From the NCBI GenBank assembly GCA_014879435.1, contig JACSSB010000167.1:1-11405 (forward strand): DNA of 11,405 bases. The letters are read 5' to 3'. Source of the stretch: Phycisphaerales bacterium (GTDB taxonomy: Bacteria > Pseudomonadota > Gammaproteobacteria > Competibacterales > Competibacteraceae). This document shows, piece after piece, positions 5,832 to 11,405 of this stretch. A program made the position numbers and the translations under genes. Under the pieces are notes generated by a model, which saw only the letters and a list, made by a program, of their open reading frames with translations, searched no databases and was not told where the DNA came from. Positions within the stretch are counted from its first letter, which is position 1, and each line of letters begins with the position of its first letter.

Positions 5832-6183
5832 CGTCACGCCCCTGGAGATCGAGTGCGATCAGCCAGCCGTCCCGCTCGATCAGTTTAATCGGTTGTAGCG
5901 ATTGCCGGACACAGGGCCCAGAAACACAATAACCGTCTTCAATGCGAAACAGCGCGCCATGAATACCGCATTGAATGGCTGTGCCGGTGTAATCCAGAAA
6001 GCGGTCGGGTTCCCATTCCATCGGCGCATTGGTATGCGGGCAATGGTTATGATAGGCGTACACCGCGCCAGACTGGGTACGCACGATCAAGATGTCGGCA
6101 TAGTGAGAAGTCGGATGAATCGCAATGCCTTTGCTTTGGCCGGTGACAAGGTCGTCCAGGCGACAGAGGGGGTACTCAGACAT
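5824..6183 (-). CDS. Small Rieske [2Fe-2S] ferredoxin-type protein
   Basis: The 119-residue soluble protein is a single Rieske domain. The two cluster-binding boxes are C48-x-H50 in HCPHTNAPMEW and C72-x2-H75 in QCGIHGALF, followed by the glycine-rich GYCVSGPC turn at 84-91. No signal peptide, membrane anchor or catalytic domain is present, so it should act as a cytoplasmic electron carrier, like the ferredoxin components of oxygenase systems. It starts 6 bases after the ubiI-like stop and its end overlaps the ABC ATPase start, which places it in the ubiquinone operon. Supplying electrons to the neighbouring flavin hydroxylases is a reasonable inference but is not shown by sequence. Two other cysteines (86 and 91) follow the second box. 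The ATG at 6183 has only a weak ribosome binding site, consistent with translation coupled to the upstream gene. Confidence 0.88.
   Translation of the reverse strand: MSEYPLCRLDDLVTGQSKGIAIHPTSHYADILIVRTQSGAVYAYHNHCPHTNAPMEWEPDRFLDYTGTAIQCGIHGALFRIEDGYCVSGPCVRQSLQPIKLIERDGWLIALDLQGRDGG
5839..5843 (-). promoter_or_regulatory. Ribosome binding site deciding the ATPase start
   Basis: On the minus strand AGGGG lies 7 bases before the GTG at 5831 and only 1 base before the GTG at 5837. Normal spacing favours 5831. The site lies inside the 3' end of the Rieske gene. Confidence 0.5.
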
Positions 6184-6189
6184 GGGATC

Positions 6190-7410
6190 TCAGTGCGTCA
6201 TCTGGGCCAGTTTCGGCAGATCGCCTTCCAGTCCCATTGCTCGGCGAGTAATACGATTTTTCAGGAAGTCGGTGGCATCAGTTACGCTAAGGCCAAGATT
6301 TCGCAGTAGCCGCACCGGCGGCAGGGTATAGCCAAATAGTCGCTTGAAACCCTCCATGGCACCCAACATCAGTAGGTTATCGCCCTTGCGCCAGCGTTCG
6401 TAGCGGCGCAACACGCGAAGCGCACCGAGTTCGTGACCGGCGCTAAGACCGTCTTGCAGCACCTCGGCCAACGTCGCCGCATCTAGCAATCCCAGATTCA
6501 CGCCTTGTCCGGCCAGCGGATGAACCACATGAGCAGCATCACCGATCAAGGCGAGGCCCGGTTTAATATAGCTGCGGGCATGTTGTAGCCGCAGAGGGAA
6601 GGCGCCACGTGGCCCCACTTGGATGATCGCACCCAGCCGATGATCGAATGCTTCTGCCAGCATCTGCGCAAAATCGTATTCATCCAGTGCCAATAGTTGG
6701 TCCGCACGTTCCGGCGTGGTGGACCAAACGATGGAACAAGATCCATCGTGCAGTGGCAGAAATGCGAGTGGCCCAGACGCTAAGAATCGCTGCCAAGCGG
6801 TTTCCTGATGCGGTTCGCTGGTACGCACCTTGGCCACGAGGGCTTTTTGGTCGTAGCTCCAGCCTTGGGTACCGATTTGAGCCAGCTCTCGCACTTTGGA
6901 TTGGGCACCGTCCGCACCGATCAGCAGTCGTGTGGTGAATTCGCGCCCATCGCTCAGTCGTACCTGCCAGCCACCTGTATCTAGGGGCCAAGCGGTTTCC
7001 AGCGTCACCGGAGACAGCAGATCCACCGTCGGTAGCTGCTGCACTCGCTCCAAAAGGGCATACTGAATCACTCGATTTTCGATGATCCAACCCAGTAGCG
7101 GTTCGCCAAGAGTGGCGCTGTCGAAGTGAATCTGACCGAAGCCGCCCGCGTCCCACACGCGCATGTCGCGAAAGGGGCTGACTCGCCAGGCAGTCATCCC
7201 ATCCCAGGCCCCGATTGCCGCGAATATGCGTTGCGAAGCGCGATTGATGGCAGAAACGCGCAGATCGATTTCCGGGCTTGGCCGGATGCGTTCCAGTGGG
7301 GCACTTTCCAGCAGGGCGATCCTAAGATCGGCATCGCCCAGTGCACAGGCCAGCGTCGAGCCAACCATGCCGCCACCAGCGATGATGAGATCGTAATCCA
7401 TAGGATTCAT
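6190..7410 (-). CDS. ubiI: FAD-dependent ubiquinone-biosynthesis hydroxylase, UbiI/VisC-like
   Basis: The 406-residue flavin monooxygenase belongs to the UbiH/F/I (COQ6) family, which hydroxylates the aromatic ring of ubiquinone precursors. FAD-binding motifs are GGGMVG at 12-17 with Glu35 ending the second strand, ADGAQSKVR at 166-174, and GDAAHVVHPLAGQG at 290-303. The C-terminal RRAMGLEGDLPKLA resembles VisC/UbiI. By position after ubiH it matches E. coli ubiI (C5 hydroxylase), but UbiF-like C6 activity cannot be excluded. The frame is open to 7635, but the true start is the ATG at 7410, which overlaps the ubiH stop as ATGA; the FAD-binding fold begins a few residues later. As in others of the family, no separate NAD(P)H-binding domain is evident. 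The Rieske gene follows 6 bases after its stop. Confidence 0.85.
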   Translation of the reverse strand: MNPMDYDLIIAGGGMVGSTLACALGDADLRIALLESAPLERIRPSPEIDLRVSAINRASQRIFAAIGAWDGMTAWRVSPFRDMRVWDAGGFGQIHFDSATLGEPLLGWIIENRVIQYALLERVQQLPTVDLLSPVTLETAWPLDTGGWQVRLSDGREFTTRLLIGADGAQSKVRELAQIGTQGWSYDQKALVAKVRTSEPHQETAWQRFLASGPLAFLPLHDGSCSIVWSTTPERADQLLALDEYDFAQMLAEAFDHRLGAIIQVGPRGAFPLRLQHARSYIKPGLALIGDAAHVVHPLAGQGVNLGLLDAATLAEVLQDGLSAGHELGALRVLRRYERWRKGDNLLMLGAMEGFKRLFGYTLPPVRLLRNLGLSVTDATDFLKNRITRRAMGLEGDLPKLAQMTH

Positions 7411-8663
7411 GGCAGTGTTGTCCCTGAAGATGAGGCCGTCAGCGTCAGTCCTCGCGCCAGTTTTGGTACTCGTCCATCCAGACCCATGGCATGACGAGCA
7501 AACCAATGCTTGAGTGGCGGCGCCAGATCGAAAGCCAGCAGGCCCAGATTGCGGGCAGCGCGCAGCGGTGGCAGTGGATTGGCGAATAGTCGATTTAGCG
7601 CATCGGTAAAGGCGATGGTTTTTCGCTGATCCCAACGGCGCCAGTCGGCGTAGCGATTCAGCACCGTAAGATCGCCGATATCTTCACCGGAGCGATGGGC
7701 ATTGGTAACCACTTCCGCCAGCACCGCCACGTCGCGGATACCAAGATTGAAGCCTTGTCCGGCAATAGGATGTAAGGTGTGGGCGGCATTACCGAGAATT
7801 GCTACCCGTTGACGAGCATGTTCGCGGGCTTTCAATAGAAACAGCGGATAAGCTTGGCGGCGGCCCACACGCAAGAACGGTCCCAGCCGCTCGCCAAAAC
7901 GCCGATGCAGCAGGGCGATGAATTCGGCGTCATCGAGTGCGAGGATTGCCATCACTTCGGCCTCATCCACCGCACAGACCACCGCACAGCGATCATCGCG
8001 CATCGGCAACAGCGCCAACGGTCCCTCCGCAGTGAAACGCTCATAGGCCACATGATGATGCGGCAAGGTCGGAGTGACGTTGGCGATGATTGCTTGTTGG
8101 CCATATTCCCAGCGCAGAGCGCCAATGCCGAGTTGTTCTCGCACCGGCGAACGGGCACCATCGGCGGCTACCAAGAGTCGGGTGCGCAGCTCCACCATCC
8201 GTTGGTCGTCGAGGCGGATACCGATCCGGGCAGCATCTGCTTCAATGGTTACGGTTTCCAGCCGGGCCGGGCAGAGTAGATCCACCTGAGATAGGTTCGG
8301 TAACCGTGCCAGTAAGGCCATGCCGATCAGTCGCGCCTCGGCCACATAACCCAATGCCTCTACACCTTCATCGCGGCAGTCGAGGTGGGCAAAACCCGGT
8401 CCACCGCGTTCGGAGATATGCACTTGATGGATCGGAGTGGCGGTGGTGGCGAGTGTTTCCCACAAGCCCAGAGTCTGAAAAATCCGCTTGGTGCCCTGTG
8501 CTAGGGCGATGGCGCGGTCGTCATAGCTCGGATGCGCGCTAGCGGTGAGGGGCGCAGCTTCGACCAGGCCGATGCGCAAGTTTTGATCGGCCAATGCGCA
8601 GGCCAGACTGGCTCCCGCCATACCACCACCGATGATGATCAGATCGTAGTCCACAGCGTTCAT
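7407..8663 (-). CDS. ubiH: 2-octaprenyl-6-methoxyphenol hydroxylase, UbiH
   Basis: The 418-residue FAD enzyme is expected to catalyse the C1 hydroxylation of the ubiquinone precursor. Motifs are GGGMAG at 12-17, Glu35, YDDRAIALAQGT at 47-58 (a strong UbiH marker), ADGARSPVR at 167-175, and GNAAHTLHPIAGQGFNLG at 291-308, where Asn replaces the Asp of the usual GD motif, as is typical of UbiH. The ATG at 8663 overlaps the pepP stop as ATGA and is preceded by GGGAGGG. The upstream in-frame GTG at 8681 would lie within pepP and is unlikely. The order ygfB-pepP-ubiH-ubiI equals that of E. coli. The enzyme would work in the membrane-associated ubiquinone synthesis complex together with the UbiI-like paralogue encoded next to it. 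Confidence 0.92.
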   Translation of the reverse strand: MNAVDYDLIIIGGGMAGASLACALADQNLRIGLVEAAPLTASAHPSYDDRAIALAQGTKRIFQTLGLWETLATTATPIHQVHISERGGPGFAHLDCRDEGVEALGYVAEARLIGMALLARLPNLSQVDLLCPARLETVTIEADAARIGIRLDDQRMVELRTRLLVAADGARSPVREQLGIGALRWEYGQQAIIANVTPTLPHHHVAYERFTAEGPLALLPMRDDRCAVVCAVDEAEVMAILALDDAEFIALLHRRFGERLGPFLRVGRRQAYPLFLLKAREHARQRVAILGNAAHTLHPIAGQGFNLGIRDVAVLAEVVTNAHRSGEDIGDLTVLNRYADWRRWDQRKTIAFTDALNRLFANPLPPLRAARNLGLLAFDLAPPLKHWFARHAMGLDGRVPKLARGLTLTASSSGTTLP

Positions 8664-10027
8664 CCGCCCTCCCGCATCCACGCTTCGATCTCGTCGATTT
8701 CCTTGGGTGCCGCTGTGGTTAGCACTTCATTGCCATCGGCGGTGACCAGTACATCATCTTCGATGCGTACACCGATCCGCCACCAGCGCTCCTCCAACTC
8801 GGTTTCCAGTCGAACGCCGAGCCGGGCCCAGTGTTCTTCCAGGCGCTTGCTGTTGGCAGGGATATACAGGCCGGGTTCGATAGTGGTGACCATACCCGGC
8901 TCAAAGACTCGCCAATTATCACCAATTTTGTAATCCCCAACATCGTGGACATCCATGCCCAACCAGTGGCCGGTGCGGTGCATGTAAAATTGCTTGTACT
9001 GTTCGTTATCGATCAGTTCGTTGACGTCGCCTTCCAGCAGACCGAGTGCGACCAGCCCTTCGGTCAAGACGCGAACTGCCGCATCGTGCGGATCATTGAA
9101 ACGGCGGCCAGGGCGGACCTGATCAATCGCGGCTTTTTGCGCAGCCAGCACCAATTCGTAGATAGCGCGTTGCTCACCGGAGAAGCGGCCGTTGACCGGG
9201 AAGGTGCGGGTGATATCGGAAGCATAACCGTCCAGCTCGGCACCCGCATCGATCAGTAGCAGGTCGCCATCATGTAATTCGGCGTTGTTTTCGATGTAAT
9301 GCAGGATACAACTATTATCGCCGCCACCGACGATGGTCGGGTAGGACCAGCCCGCGCCGTTGCGCTGAAAGGTGTAAAGAATTTCCGCCTCGATCTGGTA
9401 TTCCATCAGGCCCGGACGGCAGGCACGCATGGCGCGGCGATGCGCCTCGCAAGCGATGCGGGCAGATTCGCGCATCACCGCGATTTCCTCAGGCTCCTTG
9501 CGCAGCCGCATGGCGTGTAGCAGGTGTTCCAGAGCGATGAAGGTGATGGGAGCACGCACACCGGTGCGCGCTTGGCCACGGACCTGATTGACCCAAGCCA
9601 TAACTTGCTGATCGAAATCGGGGTTGTAGCCGATGGCATAGAATACCCGCTCGCGGTTTTCCAGCAGTGGCGGCAGTAGTTTATCCAACTGGGCGATGGG
9701 ATACGCATGGTTGGCGCCATAACGCTCCACCGCACCTCGTGGTCCAGCACGGCGCCCATGCCAGATTTCCATTTGCGGATCGCGCTCGCGGCAGAACAGC
9801 AGAAATTCCTGTTCATCGCCAGGAATCAGCGCCGCAATGGCTTCCGGTTCGGGAAAGCCCGTCAGATAATAAAAATCGCTGTCTTGGCGATAGGGATAAT
9901 GGATATCACGGTTGCGTGAAGCCATTGGTGCGGCGGGTAACAGGGCAACCGAGTCTGGGCCCATGCATTCCATCAGCGCACGACGACGACGGGCGAAAAC
10001 CTGGGGTGGTATGGTGCGAGCGAGCAT
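8660..10027 (-). CDS. pepP: Xaa-Pro aminopeptidase (aminopeptidase P II)
   Basis: The 455-residue metalloprotease removes N-terminal residues preceding proline. The N-terminal domain (1-170) contains RNRDIHYPYRQDSDFYYLTGF. The C-terminal pita-bread domain contains the dinuclear metal ligands D260 (LLIDAGAE), D271 (ASDITRTFP), H354 (RTGHWLGMDVHD), E384 (TIEPGLY) and E423 (VRIEDD). The first three have the same numbers as in E. coli PepP. The fifth ligand is about 16 positions later than E. coli E406, because the loop before it is longer and looks duplicated (see 8753-8842). The gene lies 18 bases after ygfB and overlaps ubiH by ATGA. A role in ubiquinone synthesis is not implied; the linkage is simply conserved. 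The ribosome binding site before the ATG at 10027 is weak. Confidence 0.95.
   Translation of the reverse strand: MLARTIPPQVFARRRRALMECMGPDSVALLPAAPMASRNRDIHYPYRQDSDFYYLTGFPEPEAIAALIPGDEQEFLLFCRERDPQMEIWHGRRAGPRGAVERYGANHAYPIAQLDKLLPPLLENRERVFYAIGYNPDFDQQVMAWVNQVRGQARTGVRAPITFIALEHLLHAMRLRKEPEEIAVMRESARIACEAHRRAMRACRPGLMEYQIEAEILYTFQRNGAGWSYPTIVGGGDNSCILHYIENNAELHDGDLLLIDAGAELDGYASDITRTFPVNGRFSGEQRAIYELVLAAQKAAIDQVRPGRRFNDPHDAAVRVLTEGLVALGLLEGDVNELIDNEQYKQFYMHRTGHWLGMDVHDVGDYKIGDNWRVFEPGMVTTIEPGLYIPANSKRLEEHWARLGVRLETELEERWWRIGVRIEDDVLVTADGNEVLTTAAPKEIDEIEAWMREGG
8753..8842 (-). repeat. 45-base diverged tandem duplication inside pepP
   Basis: Residues 396-410 (LEEHWARLGVRLETE) and 411-425 (LEERWWRIGVRIEDD) align without gaps: 9 of 15 are identical and two more are Leu/Ile pairs. 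By hand count the two 45-base halves match at about 28 positions, so the duplication would be old. The second copy carries the metal ligand E423. Confidence 0.55.
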
Positions 10028-10045
10028 GAGCGGTGGATTCCGGGA

Positions 10046-10597
10046 TCAGTGCGGGCGAGTGGTGGAGTGACCTAAGTCCGCTTGAACGATCAGCAGTCCG
10101 ACCCGCAGATATTCGACCACTTCGGCGTAGGCGGTTTCATCGGCTTCGGTCGCATCCTCGGCTTCAAAACCGACCCTGGCGATTTCGGCCGTATCCCGTA
10201 GAAATTCCTGGCTTTCCGCAGATAAAGCATTTTGTCGGTCCACCGGGCCCAGACCCAAGCCGAGACCAAACAGTAGGCCCTGGCACCAAGCACCGAGCGC
10301 GTCAGCACGCTGACGCAAGGGGGCTTCATCTTCGGGCAACAAAGGCATGACCGAGCCATCGGTGTCGTTTAGTTGGGCAGTGCCATATTCAAATAACTTT
10401 CGTAGCGGATCTTCGGTGGATGCGGGCAGCTCCTCTCCGTCATCCAATTGCTGGTGGACATGGGTCAACCATTGCTCACCGCTCAGACGCGGATTGACGC
10501 ACAGCAGACCACACAGCAATCCATGCAGTTCAGCAGGGTTGAATGGGTCGAGAAGTTGGGTCAGGCGCTCGAATACGGAGGAATGACTAGCAAGCAT
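10046..10597 (-). CDS. ygfB: UPF0149 family protein YgfB
   Basis: The 183-residue protein is of the YgfB/UPF0149 family; E. coli YgfB has about 190 residues. Family features are FNPAELHGLLCGLLC near the N-terminus (about 19-33), and AWCQGLLFGLGLGLG and FLRDTAEIARVGF in the C-terminal half, which build an all-helical fold. The biochemical function is not established for most members. The frame is open to 10648, but the ATG at 10597 has AGGAG at 9-base spacing and matches the family N-terminus. The gene heads the pepP-ubi run (18 bases to pepP) and is divergent from the zapB-like/zapA genes, the same arrangement as ygfB/zapA in E. coli. Confidence 0.9.
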   Translation of the reverse strand: MLASHSSVFERLTQLLDPFNPAELHGLLCGLLCVNPRLSGEQWLTHVHQQLDDGEELPASTEDPLRKLFEYGTAQLNDTDGSVMPLLPEDEAPLRQRADALGAWCQGLLFGLGLGLGPVDRQNALSAESQEFLRDTAEIARVGFEAEDATEADETAYAEVVEYLRVGLLIVQADLGHSTTRPH

Positions 10598-10679
10598 CGG
10601 GAGAACTCCTGCACGGTGAAACGATGCGGCGGCGGGCAATCCTAACATCCCGACCTTGAGCCTGAAAGCGGGCAGAAAA

Positions 10680-10709
10680 TTGACCCGGTTAGAATGAGCG
10701 CTCTATAGT
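10680..10709 (+). promoter_or_regulatory. Candidate sigma-70 promoter of the zapB-like/zapA genes
   Basis: TTGACC (10680-10685) and TATAGT (10704-10709) are 18 bases apart, each matching 5 of 6 consensus bases. The palindrome GAGCGCTC (10696-10703) abuts the -10 box. The predicted start of transcription, near 10716, practically coincides with the ATG at 10717. Confidence 0.55.
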
Positions 10710-10716
10710 ATTCATC

Positions 10717-10995
10717 ATGGAAACCGATGATCTATACCAAACCGTCGTGCCTGTCGAAATGGGCGACCTAGAAAATATCCCCGAAACCGCTGCGACCGGT
10801 TTGGCCATTCTGGCCGAACGCTTAGAGCGTCTGGTTGCATTATGCGAGCGTTTGCAGGGGGATAATCGCCTTCTACGCGAGCAAAATCAGGTTTTACAGG
10901 CGGAATGCGTGGCTCTGCGCGAACAAAATGTGCAATCGCGTTCTCGTATCGAAGCCATGGTCTTGCGTTTGAAAGGTTTGGAGCAAGCGCTGTGA
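10717..10995 (+). CDS. ZapB-like coiled-coil protein (TIGR02449-type)
   Basis: The 92-residue protein has a C-terminal two-thirds (about 29-92) that is one continuous coiled coil: LAERLERLVALCERLQGDN, repeated LREQN/LQAE heptads, then SRSRIEAMVLRLKGLEQAL. It fits the small conserved family that precedes zapA in many gammaproteobacteria, often described as ZapB-like and expected to act at the division site, although direct evidence is limited. The acidic N-terminal 25 residues look variable. No ribosome binding site precedes the ATG at 10717, and the promoter suggests a leaderless mRNA. An alternative start, the ATG at 10759, also lacks one. The stop overlaps the zapA GTG by 4 bases (GTGA), so the two genes are coupled. 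Confidence 0.75.
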   Translation: METDDLYQTVVPVEMGDLENIPETAATGLAILAERLERLVALCERLQGDNRLLREQNQVLQAECVALREQNVQSRSRIEAMVLRLKGLEQAL

Positions 10996-11309
10996 GCCAA
11001 AAAACTGTGAGTGTCTCTGTAGAACTGATCGGTTGCGAGTATCGTTTTGCTTGTCGACCCTCCGAACGTGATGATTTATTGGAGGCAGCCCGCTATCTCG
11101 ATGAGCGGATGCGTGAGGTTCGCGATTGCACCAGCAAGCTGCTGAGCTTGGAAGCAGTAGCGGTGATGGCCGCGCTCAATGTCAGCAATGAGTTACTGCG
11201 GCAGCGTCGTTTATCGTCCGAAGCGGATCTTCTGATCAACCGCCAGGTCGAGGATTTATTGCAAAAAGTAGACGCTGCGCTTAGCAAAGCTGAAGCAGAA
11301 GAGTTATAA
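10992..11309 (+). CDS. zapA: Cell division protein ZapA
   Basis: The 105-residue protein binds FtsZ and helps bundle its filaments at midcell. The N-terminal globular part (VSVSVELIGCEYRFACRPSE, then LLEAARYLDERMREVRD) and the C-terminal helix (LEAVAVMAALNVSNELL, then LINRQVEDLLQKVDAAL) are as expected for ZapA, and the length matches the family. The start is GTG at 10992, overlapping the upstream stop and preceded by GGAG at 8-base spacing. The frame is open further upstream (to 10905) only inside the coiled-coil gene. 6S RNA follows directly, as in E. coli. Confidence 0.93.
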   Translation: MSQKTVSVSVELIGCEYRFACRPSERDDLLEAARYLDERMREVRDCTSKLLSLEAVAVMAALNVSNELLRQRRLSSEADLLINRQVEDLLQKVDAALSKAEAEEL

Positions 11310-11310
11310 T
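11281..11310 (+). promoter_or_regulatory. Candidate promoter for 6S RNA overlapping the zapA stop codon
   Basis: A perfect TATAAT (11305-11310) contains the zapA stop codon TAA. A weaker -35 match, TTAGCA, lies 18 bases upstream (11281-11286). Transcription would start near 11317, about 28 bases before the recognisable 6S sequence, so a processed precursor would be implied. Confidence 0.35.
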
Positions 11311-11344
11311 CTCAACACAATTTACTGATGATTTGATTCGGGCG

Positions 11345-11405
11345 TTCTCTGCGGTGTTCGAGTAATGGGCCGGGTAACCCCTTGATCCTAGATATTTTTA
11401 CCCAG
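11345..11405 (+). ncRNA. ssrS: 6S RNA, 5' part (cut by window edge)
   Basis: 6S RNA binds sigma-70 RNA polymerase and mimics an open promoter, lowering transcription in stationary phase. The segment TTCTCTGCGGTGTTCG (from 11345) matches the conserved 5' end of gammaproteobacterial 6S RNA. The later AACCCCTTGATCCTAGATATTTTTACCC resembles the E. coli stretch CCCCTGAGCCGATATTTCATACC. Position directly after zapA is the classical location. Only about 60 of roughly 180 bases are present, so the closing strand and central bubble cannot be checked. The exact 5' end is uncertain by a few bases. Confidence 0.82.

Noticed and set aside
6680..7156. 158-codon open frame inside ubiI
   Set aside because: Out-of-frame shadow of a well-recognised gene; composition reflects G+C-rich coding DNA and no family resemblance is seen.
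7411..7635. 75-codon upstream extension of the ubiI-like frame
   Set aside because: It lies within the end of ubiH in another frame. The ATGA overlap at 7407-7410 and the FAD fold beginning a few residues later fix the start.
8090..8542. 150-codon plus-strand frame opposite ubiH
   Set aside because: Antisense shadow of ubiH; Arg/Pro/Gly-rich translation without recognisable motifs.
8831..9259. 142-codon plus-strand frame opposite pepP
   Set aside because: Antisense shadow of a strongly conserved gene with no ribosome binding site or motif.
1..11405. CRISPR arrays, insertion sequences, tRNA genes, attachment sites
   Set aside because: No regularly spaced repeats, transposase motifs, cloverleaf sequences or integrase signatures were found on reading both strands.

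Overview
The window reads as chromosomal DNA of a gammaproteobacterium outside the Enterobacterales. The right half keeps the E. coli order ubiI-ubiH-pepP-ygfB | zapA-ssrS. The left half carries a type IV pilus/chemotaxis-type signalling cluster, and a ZapB-like coiled-coil gene of the TIGR02449 type sits in front of zapA. I cannot name the genus from sequence alone.

Left region (1-3850, all minus strand, visibly more A+T-rich). In transcription order it holds a PilG-like response regulator with an extra degenerate receiver domain, a PilH-type single-domain response regulator, a PilI/CheW-type coupling protein, a secreted Leu/Ile/Val-type periplasmic binding protein with no partner transporter genes, and the N-terminus of a methyl-accepting chemotaxis protein (MCP) cut by the window edge. 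This looks like one chemosensory module in which the binding protein could deliver a ligand to the MCP. Candidate sigma-70 promoters precede both response regulators, and each has an A+T-rich palindrome laid over its spacer.

Middle gap (3621-4281). This is 661 bases without a convincing gene. It holds the pilG-side promoter, a possible 45-codon leader ORF and several short inverted repeats. Base composition changes at its right edge.

Right region, minus strand (4282-10597). A tight run in the order ygfB, pepP, ubiH, ubiI-like, Rieske ferredoxin, ABC ATPase, ABC-2 permease. Four of the six junctions overlap: three by ATGA and one by 8 bases. The two flavin hydroxylases serve ubiquinone ring hydroxylation. 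The Rieske protein and the ABC pair replace what follows ubiI in E. coli, and the Rieske protein is a plausible electron carrier for the hydroxylases. PepP has an apparent internal 15-residue tandem duplication around its last metal-binding glutamate.

Right end, plus strand (10680-11405). A divergent promoter drives a coiled-coil ZapB-like gene (apparently leaderless) and zapA, followed by the first third of 6S RNA (ssrS), which runs off the window.

No mobile element, CRISPR array, tRNA or rRNA was seen. The most unusual items are the binding protein embedded in the chemosensory cluster, the pseudo-receiver fusion, the Rieske/ubiquinone coupling, and the PepP duplication.
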